DNA of 64,000 bases. Source: DASSUW01 sp963844405 (GTDB lineage Bacteria; Actinomycetota; Thermoleophilia; Solirubrobacterales; Solirubrobacteraceae). The stretch spans positions 62,001 to 126,000 of the forward strand of contig CAWJNZ010000007.1 of NCBI GenBank assembly GCA_963844405.1, in the 5' to 3' direction. Shown here one piece after another: positions 22,787-30,998 of this stretch; positions within the stretch are counted from its first letter, which is position 1, and each line of letters starts with the position of its first letter. The notes below the pieces were generated by a model that saw only the letters and a program-made list of their open reading frames with translations, ran no database searches and was not told where the DNA came from. The position numbers were made by a program, and so were the translations under genes.

Positions 22787-25411
22787 TCAAGGCCTCCCGG
22801 CGATCCGGCGGGCGAGCGCGCCGACCAGCGAGCGGATCGTCTCGATCAGCCGCGACCGGACGCCGCGCGCCGACTCGAGGACGCGCCGCTGCTCGCGGCC
22901 CGGCGTCTGCGGGATCGGATCGCCGCGCTGCGTGTGGACGTGGAACGAGGCAGGCAACGGCTGGCCGCTCGCCTGGGCGAGCGAGCGCAGGACGCGGTAG
23001 CTCACCTCGTTGGAGAGGAAGTCGCCGCCGGGCCCGGACACGACGTCGGCCGTGTGCTCGCGGCCGCCGGCGCGGAAGCGGATCCGGTGGGCGCGGGTGC
23101 GGTCAGGCGGCGCCGCCGTGCCGATGATCGTGCGGATCGCCGCCGGGTCGGAGATCACCGCGTCACGGGATGTCACCCCGCCCACCCCGAGCCCGAGCGC
23201 GGTGAGCGCCGCGCGGGCGGCGCCGAGGTCGGCGAAGCGCAGCGTCACGTCGGTCCCGACCGTCGGCCGCGGCCCGCGCACCGCCGGGTCGGCGGCCAGC
23301 GCCTCGACGTCGGCGGTCGACTCGATGATGGCCGGAGCGATCGGCTCGCCCGGTGCCGGCGGGATCGCCTCGACGCCGCGGGCGCCCAGGTTGTGGGCGC
23401 CGACCGCGAAACGCTCGAGCCGCACGCCCTGCGAGGGGTCGATGCCGGCGTCCATGCTGACCGTCACGACGGCGTCGACGTCGTTGCGGCGCGGGCCGAC
23501 GATCCGCTCGACGAGGCCGGCGGCGAACTCGCCGAAGCTCACGGGCAGCACGACCGACTCGATCGCCGCCCGCGCGCCGCGCCCCGCGTCTACGGTCTGG
23601 CCGTCGACGGCGAGCGCGGCCGCCGCGGACGGATTCCAGGTCCCGGGGTCGGGCCGCCGGAGCGAGCCCGTCGGCTCGAACGGGTCGAAGCCGGTGACGA
23701 GCACGCGCACGAGCCGGACGCCGCGGCGCACCGAGCGCCTGAAGTCGATCGTCGAGGCCCCGCGGGCGGCGAACGCGAAGGCGTCCTCGACGAGGTCGAA
23801 GACGCGCTGCACGGCGGCGCCGCGGGCCGCGGCGCGGATGGCCGCGATCACCGCCCGCAGCCGCGTCAGCGGCTCGAAGTGCGACTCGGCGCCGAGGTCG
23901 CGCGCGGCGCGCGCGAGATCCCAGAGCCGCCGCCCGGCCGCCTCCCCGAAGGCGCGTGCGTCGTCGTCGGCGACCGCGCGACCGCCTTCCAGGAACCCGC
24001 GCAACTCGAGCAGGGCGGCCTCCATCACGCCGTCGAGGGTGCGCAGCGTGGCGCCGGCCAGCGAGCCCAGCCAGTCGCGCAGGCCGCGCACCCGGCCCGC
24101 GGCGCGCGGGCGCGCCGCGGCCGCGGGCGGCCCGGCAGCCACCAGCAGCGTGATCTCCTGCGGGTCGGCCTCCATGGTCCAGACGCGCTGCGTCTCGCCG
24201 CGCCGGGCCGTCGGCTGGTCGGTGTCCTGCAGCTCGGTGCCGCTCAGCGCCTCGGCCTCGATCCGTCGGCCGGGGGCGTTGCGCAGCGTCGACTCCGACG
24301 GGGCGCCGCGCCCGACGAACGTGCGGATCTCCTGCGCCTGCTCCTGGAAGATCGGCTGGTTGCCCTGGACGACGCGGATCGACGTGACGGCGCCCGAGCC
24401 GTCGCGGACGACCTCGGTGACGGTCTGCGTGTGCCCGCCGGTGCGGCGGCCGCGGCCGACGGTCTGGTGGACCCAGACGAGGATGTCGCCCGGGTGCAGC
24501 AGGTGCTGGAGCACGGCGAAGCTGCGGATCCGGCCGCCGCTCTCGTCCGCGTAGGCATTGACGACGGCGTCGACGTTGCCGCTGTAGACCTCGCCGATGA
24601 TCGTCCGGATCGCCTCGGCGCGCGCGCCGCCCTGCACGTCGCCGACGCGCCAGCCGCGGTAGGTCTCCTCGCGGCCGTGGGAGGCCAGCCAGACGTGGCG
24701 CAGGATGACCGGGATGTCGGCGCAGTCGGACGGCAGCAGGTAGGCGGTCGCCCGCAGGTTGGGCGGCAGGTTGGCGCGCACCCAGGCGTCGGTCGGGTGG
24801 TCGATGAAGCGGTCGGCGCCGCCGGTGGCGGGCACGGGTGGCGCCAGCTCGGGCCGCCCGCCCGGCTCCTGCTCGGCCGCGACGTCGCCGATCACGCGGC
24901 TGCCGGTCGGCGCACCGCCGCCGGGCGCCGTGTCGCGCGCCGTGAACGCCGGCAGGGCCGGGAACTGGCTCAGCCACTGCTCGTACGTCACGCACTGCCC
25001 GGGCTCGCGGACCGCGCACACGGGCTGGCGGCGGGCGACGGCGGGGCCGGCGCGCTGCTGGACGACGTGGGCGAGCTCGTGCGCGAGCAGCCGCGCGCCG
25101 CTCGGCGTGGCCGGCCGGTACTCGCCGGCGCCGAACACCACGTCGCGGCCGACCGCGTAGGCGCGCGCGCCGAGCGCCTGCGCCGAGGCGGCCGCGCGCT
25201 CGCCGGTGTGGACGCGCACGTCGCCGAGCCCCGTCCCCAGCCGCTCCTCGAAGAACGACCGGGTGGGCGGGTCGAGCGGTCCGCCCGCCGCGGGCCGCGG
25301 GGCGGTCGGGCCGCCGCCGGTGACGCGGCTCGCGATCCGCTCGGCCTCGCGCTCGGCCGGGTCGTGGAGGCCGCCCAGGCGGACGCCCGGCGGGAGCTCG
25401 AACTCAGACAA
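22787..25411 (-). CDS. DUF4157 eCIS cargo: NlpC-like plus pyroglutamyl-peptidase-like domains
   Basis: 874 residues from TTG 25411, overlapping the upstream gene by 8 bases. Residues about 45-125 are the eCIS core DUF4157 domain (GVRVHTGERAAA-type motif, VVFGAGEY, LLAHELAHVVQQ). Residues 200-390 look like an NlpC/P60-type cysteine hydrolase: LPSDCADIPV (Cys230), HPGDILVWVH and GGHTQTVTEV (His327). Residues 567-830 resemble peptidase C15: VLVTGFDPFEPTG, WNPSAAAAL, VRLERFAVGAHN (Glu666), and FLSNEVSYRV where the usual catalytic Cys is Ser800, exactly 24 residues before His824 as in the family. DUF4157 marks proteins loaded into contractile injection systems, so this is probably a delivered toxin or enzyme. 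Targets (peptidoglycan stem or N-terminal pyroglutamate) are inference. Confidence 0.8.
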   Translation of the reverse strand: MSEFELPPGVRLGGLHDPAEREAERIASRVTGGGPTAPRPAAGGPLDPPTRSFFEERLGTGLGDVRVHTGERAAASAQALGARAYAVGRDVVFGAGEYRPATPSGARLLAHELAHVVQQRAGPAVARRQPVCAVREPGQCVTYEQWLSQFPALPAFTARDTAPGGGAPTGSRVIGDVAAEQEPGGRPELAPPVPATGGADRFIDHPTDAWVRANLPPNLRATAYLLPSDCADIPVILRHVWLASHGREETYRGWRVGDVQGGARAEAIRTIIGEVYSGNVDAVVNAYADESGGRIRSFAVLQHLLHPGDILVWVHQTVGRGRRTGGHTQTVTEVVRDGSGAVTSIRVVQGNQPIFQEQAQEIRTFVGRGAPSESTLRNAPGRRIEAEALSGTELQDTDQPTARRGETQRVWTMEADPQEITLLVAAGPPAAAARPRAAGRVRGLRDWLGSLAGATLRTLDGVMEAALLELRGFLEGGRAVADDDARAFGEAAGRRLWDLARAARDLGAESHFEPLTRLRAVIAAIRAAARGAAVQRVFDLVEDAFAFAARGASTIDFRRSVRRGVRLVRVLVTGFDPFEPTGSLRRPDPGTWNPSAAAALAVDGQTVDAGRGARAAIESVVLPVSFGEFAAGLVERIVGPRRNDVDAVVTVSMDAGIDPSQGVRLERFAVGAHNLGARGVEAIPPAPGEPIAPAIIESTADVEALAADPAVRGPRPTVGTDVTLRFADLGAARAALTALGLGVGGVTSRDAVISDPAAIRTIIGTAAPPDRTRAHRIRFRAGGREHTADVVSGPGGDFLSNEVSYRVLRSLAQASGQPLPASFHVHTQRGDPIPQTPGREQRRVLESARGVRSRLIETIRSLVGALARRIAGRP

Positions 25412-26633
25412 CGCAGGAGCCCACGAACTCGGGGAGGATGTCGGCGGTCGCGCCGGCGATGTCGAGCGCGAACTGCTCGAAGCAGTGCGCGTTGTGGAGC
25501 GGCCGGTGGCCCTGGTCCCAGATCTGGTCCCACCACAGGTGCAGCGCCTCGTGCATGATCGTGGCGCCCTGCTGGTTGAGGCTGGCGGTGTTCCAGAACG
25601 GGTTGCAGAGCTTGAGGAGACCGGTCCCGGGCGCCGCCCGCGCCCAGTCGCCGGCGGCGCACGTGTCGCCGCGGCACATGAAGCGGACGTTGCCGCTCTC
25701 GAGGTAGGTCCGGACGGTGGCCAGCTCACGCTCGATGATCTGGATCGTTCGCAGGTCGCCGGCGTTGGTGACGGCCAGCCCGAAGCGGTTCATGAGCGCG
25801 GTGTCGAAGGCCGCGTCGGCAACGTAAGCCGGGTCAGCGACGGCGAGGCGCTGGGTCCTCAGCGCCGTCTCCGCGCCGTCGAGCAGCTCGATCGCGCGGG
25901 CGTCGGCCGCCTGGATGGTGGCCACGGCATCGGCTCCGGAGATCACGCCGCCCGGCACGCCGCCGTGCAGGCCGGTGCGCCGGCAGGTCACGTTGCGCTC
26001 GCGGACGAGGCGGCGGACGACCGGCGGGCCGCCGCGGTCCTGGACCACGTGCGCCAGCTCGTGGGCGAGCAGCCGCTGCCCGGCCGCCGTCCCCGGCGCA
26101 TACTCGCCGGCCCCGAACACGACCTCGGGGCCGACCGCGAACGCCCGCGCGCCCACCGAGGCGGCCGAGGCGGCGGCGCGCTCGCCGGTGTGGACCCGCA
26201 CGCCCGAGAGGTCGGCGCCCAGCCGTGGCTCGAAGAAGCCGCGCGTCGTCGCGTCGAGCGGCCGCCCGGGCGTGCCCAGCGTCGGCGCGACGACCGGGAC
26301 GCGCGCCGCCGCCTGCGCGCGCAGCCGCCTGGTCCGGCACGCGGCGCACTCGCCGTCGGGACCGGGCGTGCCCCCGCACGAGCAGCGGGCGGGTGCGGCG
26401 CCGATCGTGGGCCCCGCCAGCGCGCGCTCGGCGAGCCGGTCGGCGGCCGTCTCGGCCGGGTCGTGGGCCGGCGCGACGACGGCGCGTTGGCGCAGCGCCA
26501 TGCCGTGCCGCTCGGCCGCCGCCCGCAGCTCGTCGCCGGGCCGCGGGGCCTGGCGACGCGCGGTCGCCGCTCGGGCCGGCACCGAGCGGCACGCGGCCGC
26601 CGCGCAGGGCTTGGCGGGGCTACGGTCCAGCAT
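25404..26633 (-). CDS. DUF4157 eCIS cargo with C-terminal HExxH metallopeptidase
   Basis: 409 residues from ATG 26633. A small Cys cluster (CSCGGTPGPDGECAAC, residues 84-99) precedes the DUF4157 domain (about 118-205, with LLAHELAHVVQD at 189-198). The C-terminal domain carries a second zinc motif, IMHEALHLWWDQ (His361, His365), followed by NAHCFEQFALD, where Glu386 or His383 may be the third ligand. This resembles lysine-specific/deuterolysin-like (M35-type) metalloendopeptidases found as DUF4157 cargo. Overlaps the genes on both sides (14 and 8 bases), so it belongs to the injection-system operon. The predicted role is a delivered protease. Confidence 0.8.
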   Translation of the reverse strand: MLDRSPAKPCAAAACRSVPARAATARRQAPRPGDELRAAAERHGMALRQRAVVAPAHDPAETAADRLAERALAGPTIGAAPARCSCGGTPGPDGECAACRTRRLRAQAAARVPVVAPTLGTPGRPLDATTRGFFEPRLGADLSGVRVHTGERAAASAASVGARAFAVGPEVVFGAGEYAPGTAAGQRLLAHELAHVVQDRGGPPVVRRLVRERNVTCRRTGLHGGVPGGVISGADAVATIQAADARAIELLDGAETALRTQRLAVADPAYVADAAFDTALMNRFGLAVTNAGDLRTIQIIERELATVRTYLESGNVRFMCRGDTCAAGDWARAAPGTGLLKLCNPFWNTASLNQQGATIMHEALHLWWDQIWDQGHRPLHNAHCFEQFALDIAGATADILPEFVGSCVV

Positions 26634-27606
26634 CGGGCGGTCCCAACACCGCGGAGTAGGTGAGCCCGACGCCGGCCAGGAAGCTGTCGTAGAACGACCG
26701 CAGCTTCGGGTCGGCGTACCCCTTGCGGGCGATCGGCGCCAGCTCGGTCAGCGTCCGCCGCCAGACCTCCTTGCCGCCCTCGGCCTTGACCAGCGACCAC
26801 CACAGCTCGGCGCCGAACTCGGCCTGGACGGGAGCCGAGGCGGCGTTGAAGGCGGCGAGGATCGCCGGCGCCGTCGCCGCCGTCGTCGTCTCGGTCACGC
26901 CCGGGGGCGGCGTGTAGGCCGCGGTCAGCGCGAAGGAGACGAAGATTCCGCGCAGCACCTGGCGCCGCTCCGCGCGGTCGAGGCGGCCGAGGAAGCCGAG
27001 CCCGGAGCTGTGTGCCTCGAGCTCCTGCGGGCCCTCGACGCGCCCTCGCTCGCTGTACGGTTGCATGAACGTCATCCACGGCGAGCGCTGCGCCGCCGGC
27101 AGCTGCTGCCAGGCGAGCCACTGGGTGTGGATCTGACGCGCATGGACCAGCTCGTGCGTGATCACCGCCTCGGCGTAGGTGCGCGAGTGGCTGATCGTCC
27201 CGATGCCGAAGAAGATCCAGCGCCACTGGTTGGCCGGCTCGGCGGGCACCTCGGCATGGCGGGTGCTCGCCTCGGTCTCGGCGTCGAGCTTGAGGTCGAC
27301 GCGGATGTCGGCCGCGGTGGGCGGCGCGGTGTTCGGCAGGCCGGCCGGGACGGACACGTTGGCGGCGGCGGCCACGACCGCGTCGCGCAGCAGCCGCTCG
27401 GCATCGGCGGCCTTGCCCGCCGACTTCGCGTCGCGCGCCGCCTGCGCCGTCGTCGTCCAGGCCGCGTCGCTGCGCGCCTGGACGACCTGTCCGAGCTGGC
27501 CGCCGGGAGCCGCCGGAATGGGCGGCTGCTGCGCCGGCTGAGTGGCCGGCTGCTGCGCGGGCGGCAGCGTGGTCGGGCCCTGGGCGATGAGGTCAGGCGT
27601 GTGCAT
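26620..27606 (-). CDS. eCIS-locus HExxH protein without DUF4157
   Basis: 328 residues from ATG 27606, which overlaps the upstream stop (ATGA). It starts with a Pro/Gln-rich low-complexity leader (TLPPAQQPATQPAQQPP), then helices, then AVITHELVHARQIHTQW with HELVH at 151-155. ELEAHSSGLGF further on may provide a third ligand. The Pro/Gln leader could be a loading or export signal. I cannot name the peptidase family. Its place between fibre and DUF4157 cargo genes suggests a third cargo protein or a processing protease for the particle. Confidence 0.6.
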   Translation of the reverse strand: MHTPDLIAQGPTTLPPAQQPATQPAQQPPIPAAPGGQLGQVVQARSDAAWTTTAQAARDAKSAGKAADAERLLRDAVVAAAANVSVPAGLPNTAPPTAADIRVDLKLDAETEASTRHAEVPAEPANQWRWIFFGIGTISHSRTYAEAVITHELVHARQIHTQWLAWQQLPAAQRSPWMTFMQPYSERGRVEGPQELEAHSSGLGFLGRLDRAERRQVLRGIFVSFALTAAYTPPPGVTETTTAATAPAILAAFNAASAPVQAEFGAELWWSLVKAEGGKEVWRRTLTELAPIARKGYADPKLRSFYDSFLAGVGLTYSAVLGPPDAGP

Positions 27607-30600
27607 CAGGGATTCACGATCCGACCGATCCGATCGAACCGCTCGATCCGCTCGAACCGGTCCCCGATGTCGATGATCTCCCTGGTGACGACGATCGTGA
27701 ACACGGTGTCGCCGCCCTCGGTCCCGCTCCCGGACGGGAACTGCGTGAGCTCGCCGTCCAGCCGCCGGCCCTGGGCGGACCGGATGAACGCCGCGCCCTC
27801 GCCCGCCAGCCTGACGGTCCAGGTCCCGAGGGCGAGCGAGGGCGTGCGCCAGCGGACGGTGGTCGGGCTCAGGACGCTGATGCTCTGGATCGGGGCCGAG
27901 CCGGTCGTGCGGGTGACCCGGAACGACGTCCCCGCGGCCACGCTGGCGGGGTCGAGCACCGCGTTGACGAAGTCCACCTCGATCGCGACGTCGGAGACGA
28001 TGCTGCCCGCCGTCACGAGGTCGATCCGCCGTCCGGGGAAGAAGTCGGTGTTGATCGTGCTGTCGAACACGGGGGCGTCGTTGAACTCGAACACGCGGAT
28101 GGCGCCGACCTTGAGCAGCGGGGCCGCCAGCACGGTGAGGCCTGCCGTGCGCGTCACGCCGCCGAACGCGGCGTTGATCGCCACGCCGGTGTTCGCGGGG
28201 ACGCTGCGCGTGGTGACCAGGAAGTTCGCGGAGCGCTGACCCGCCGCGACGGTGACAGCCGCCGTCGACGGCCCGGCGACCGGCGGGTTCGCGCTCGACA
28301 GCGCGACCGCGGCACCGCCCGCGGGCGCGTCGGCGCTGAGGGTGACCGTCCCCGTGGAGTTGGCGAGGCCGCCGACCACCGAGGCCGGGTTGAGGCTGAC
28401 CGCGGCCGCCGTGGCGGCCGCGCGGACGATCAGCGCCGCCGTGCGCGTCACGCCCTCGAACGCGGCGGTCACGGTCACGTTGGCGTCGCCGGTGACAGTG
28501 CGCGTGGACACCGCGAACGAGGCCGCCTGCGACCCGGCGGGCACCGTCACGCTCCCCGGCACGGTGGCCGCCGCCGTGTTGCTGCTGCTCAGGGTCACGA
28601 TCGCGCCGCCCGTGCGCGCGGGCGCCGTCAGCTGCACCTGGCCGGAGATCGTCGCGCCGCCGCCGACGCTGCCGGCGTCGAGGGTGACGGAGGCGAGCGC
28701 CGGAAGGGCCGGCATCGGCGCGTTGTGCTCGTCGCTGTCGACCTGGCTGGGCGCGTCGACGGCCAGCACGCCGCCGGCCGCCATCGTCTCGGCGACCAGC
28801 CAGACGCGCGGGTTCGGGATGGGGTCGAGCGGGCGGACGCTGACGCCGACCCGGAAGCCGCTGAGGCTCGTCTGGCGCACGACGAGGAACGGCCCGAGCT
28901 GGCCGTAGACGCGGATCGCCTCGACCAGCGTGCCCGCGCCGGCGCCGATGCGGGTGAGGCTGGCGACCGTGTCCTTGACGTGCACGCTGCGGGCGTTGCC
29001 GACGAACACCGCGTGGCGGTCGCGCTGGTAGTCGACGGGCACGAGCAGGTGGATGACGTTGCCGAGCACGACCACCTCGCCCGCCGCCTCGCGCTGGGGC
29101 GTCGACGCGTCGGAGACGCCGACGTGGATGCCCTGGACCGCGCTCTCGACGAGGTTGTCGAGGATCTGCGTCGTCTCCGCGCGGCTGCCGGCGACCACGA
29201 TGCCCTGGCCCACGAACCGCGGACCGGTGGCCGGCGGCCCGCCCGTGGTGAGCGAGAGCCGGACGTGGTTGTCGGAGACGCGGCTCACGCCGGTGTCGAC
29301 GAGCAGCACGCCGACCTGGCGCGCGCCGACCTCGAGCCGGCAGCGCTCGACGCGGATGCGGTCGGCCGCGCGCTCCTCGCTCGGCCGCGCGGTGAGGCAC
29401 GCCTGCGCGCGGCGGTCGGCGTCGGCGCAGGTCAGCGCGCAGTCGTGGACGAGGACGTCGGTGCAGCCGAGGAAGGTCAGCGCGCCGTCGAGGTCGCCCG
29501 GGCTGGCCGGCGGCGACTGCACGGAGCCCTGCGCCCGCAGGGCGCGAACCTCGACCTCGTCGCAGTCCTCGAAGACGACGGCCATCTCCGAGCCGACCGC
29601 GCGCAGGACGGTGGCCGGCCCGGCGCCGTGGAGGACGATCCGGCGCCTCGACTCGAAGCGCAGCGGCTGGTCGAGCACGTACTCGCCGGCCCGCAGGCAG
29701 ACCTCGCCGCCGCCCGGCGGCAGGTCGTCCAGCGCCAGCTGGAGGTCGTCGCCGGGCCGCAGGGTGAGCGTGCACGTCCCCTCCCCGATGTCGACCAGCG
29801 AGCGGAACGTCGGGCGGCAGTCCTCGAGCGTCGCGGCGTCGAGGTCGGCCAGCGCGAGCGGAGCGAAGGCATGGCGGGTGCCGTCCGGCTCGGCGCCGCT
29901 CAGGGCCTCGACGCCCTGGCCGGCGTCGCGCAGCCGGACGCCCCACCAGTCGCCGGCCTCGTAGTCGCCGGTCCCGGCGGTGAAGCGCACGAGGTCGAGC
30001 CCGCGCAGGGTGGCCATGCGCCCGCTCGCGGCGCCCACCGCCTGCCCGTCCCAGCGCCGGACGACGAGGCCTTCGGCGCCGGCCGGCGGAGCCGTGATGA
30101 CGCGGTCGAGCGTGAGGCGGTCGCCGGCCGCGACGGAGAGGACGGGACCGACGGTGTAGAGGCCGCCGCCGTCGGCGTGCCGGATGCGGTCGGCGCGGCG
30201 CGACAGCCACGAGACCTCGACGAGGTCGCCGGTCGAGAAGCGCAGGGCGGGCGACGGGGCGACGGTCACGTCCTGCCCGGTGATCGGCGCGACCACGGGC
30301 AGCGCCGCCGCACCGTTCTCGTACGACCACGCGAACCGCGCCGTGGCCTGGGTGCCGGGGTCGAGCACCTCGATGCGGAGCAGCCCGTCCGGGAGCAGGC
30401 TGAGGTCGTCGGCCGGCGGCGCGCACGGGTCGGTCGGCCCGGTGCCGGCGACGCGCTCGACCGTCAGCCGTCCGCTCGAGCGCGCGACCGCGGTGAAGTC
30501 CCGCCACGCCGCCTGGCAGCTCGGTGCCGTCGTCGGCCTGAAGCGGACGCGGTAGCCGACGCGCGTGCGCGCCGCGGAGTCGACCGGCGACAGCGCGGGC

Positions 30601-30998
30601 TCGAGCAGCGAGGCGTCCTCGGCGGGCTGCACGTGCTCGGAGAAGACGTCGAGGTAGACGAGGACCTTGCCGCGCGGGGCGGCGCTCGGGAGCGGCGCGA
30701 TGCCCGGCTGGCTGCTGTAGGTGAAGTCGGCCGGGGCGAGCGCCATCAGGCCGTCGATCCACATCTGGCCGGCGCGCACGAGCAGGTCGCTGCCCGAGAG
30801 CTCGACGCGGAAGGCACTGCTGCGGCGCGGCACACCGGCCGCGCCGATCACCGCGGCGGTGGCGGCCTGGAGCGAGCCGGAGGCGGCGTCGAGGTTGAGG
30901 TTCCACTCGTGGTCGAGCAGGACGCGGCCCTGCTGCATGCGCGCTCCGGTCCAGCGTTCGGACGCCCGCAGGGGAACCTTGGTGTAGTCGCCGGTCAT
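27606..30998 (-). CDS. DUF6519 beta-helix protein with Ig-like repeats, probable tail fibre/adhesin
   Basis: 1130 residues in one intact frame from ATG 30998, with GGGAGG seven bases upstream. The N-terminus (TKVPLRASERWTGARMQQGRVLLDHEWN) is the DUF6519 module found in phage-like particles. Residues about 380-770 form a right-handed parallel beta-helix (repeated short strands with Asn/Asp turns). Residues about 790-970 hold two Ig-like/invasin-type repeats (VTLDAGSVGGG... and VSLNPASVVGG...). The end is a further beta domain (VGAIRVFEFNDAPVFDSTIN). It probably decorates the baseplate and binds target surfaces. Confidence 0.75.
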   Translation of the reverse strand: MTGDYTKVPLRASERWTGARMQQGRVLLDHEWNLNLDAASGSLQAATAAVIGAAGVPRRSSAFRVELSGSDLLVRAGQMWIDGLMALAPADFTYSSQPGIAPLPSAAPRGKVLVYLDVFSEHVQPAEDASLLEPALSPVDSAARTRVGYRVRFRPTTAPSCQAAWRDFTAVARSSGRLTVERVAGTGPTDPCAPPADDLSLLPDGLLRIEVLDPGTQATARFAWSYENGAAALPVVAPITGQDVTVAPSPALRFSTGDLVEVSWLSRRADRIRHADGGGLYTVGPVLSVAAGDRLTLDRVITAPPAGAEGLVVRRWDGQAVGAASGRMATLRGLDLVRFTAGTGDYEAGDWWGVRLRDAGQGVEALSGAEPDGTRHAFAPLALADLDAATLEDCRPTFRSLVDIGEGTCTLTLRPGDDLQLALDDLPPGGGEVCLRAGEYVLDQPLRFESRRRIVLHGAGPATVLRAVGSEMAVVFEDCDEVEVRALRAQGSVQSPPASPGDLDGALTFLGCTDVLVHDCALTCADADRRAQACLTARPSEERAADRIRVERCRLEVGARQVGVLLVDTGVSRVSDNHVRLSLTTGGPPATGPRFVGQGIVVAGSRAETTQILDNLVESAVQGIHVGVSDASTPQREAAGEVVVLGNVIHLLVPVDYQRDRHAVFVGNARSVHVKDTVASLTRIGAGAGTLVEAIRVYGQLGPFLVVRQTSLSGFRVGVSVRPLDPIPNPRVWLVAETMAAGGVLAVDAPSQVDSDEHNAPMPALPALASVTLDAGSVGGGATISGQVQLTAPARTGGAIVTLSSSNTAAATVPGSVTVPAGSQAASFAVSTRTVTGDANVTVTAAFEGVTRTAALIVRAAATAAAVSLNPASVVGGLANSTGTVTLSADAPAGGAAVALSSANPPVAGPSTAAVTVAAGQRSANFLVTTRSVPANTGVAINAAFGGVTRTAGLTVLAAPLLKVGAIRVFEFNDAPVFDSTINTDFFPGRRIDLVTAGSIVSDVAIEVDFVNAVLDPASVAAGTSFRVTRTTGSAPIQSISVLSPTTVRWRTPSLALGTWTVRLAGEGAAFIRSAQGRRLDGELTQFPSGSGTEGGDTVFTIVVTREIIDIGDRFERIERFDRIGRIVNP

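Noticed and set aside
22934..25558. 874-codon open frame on the plus strand opposite the DUF4157 cargo gene
   Set aside because: It is antisense to a gene with clear domains; its translation is Arg/Gly/Asp-rich with no motif, as expected for the complement of GC-rich coding DNA.
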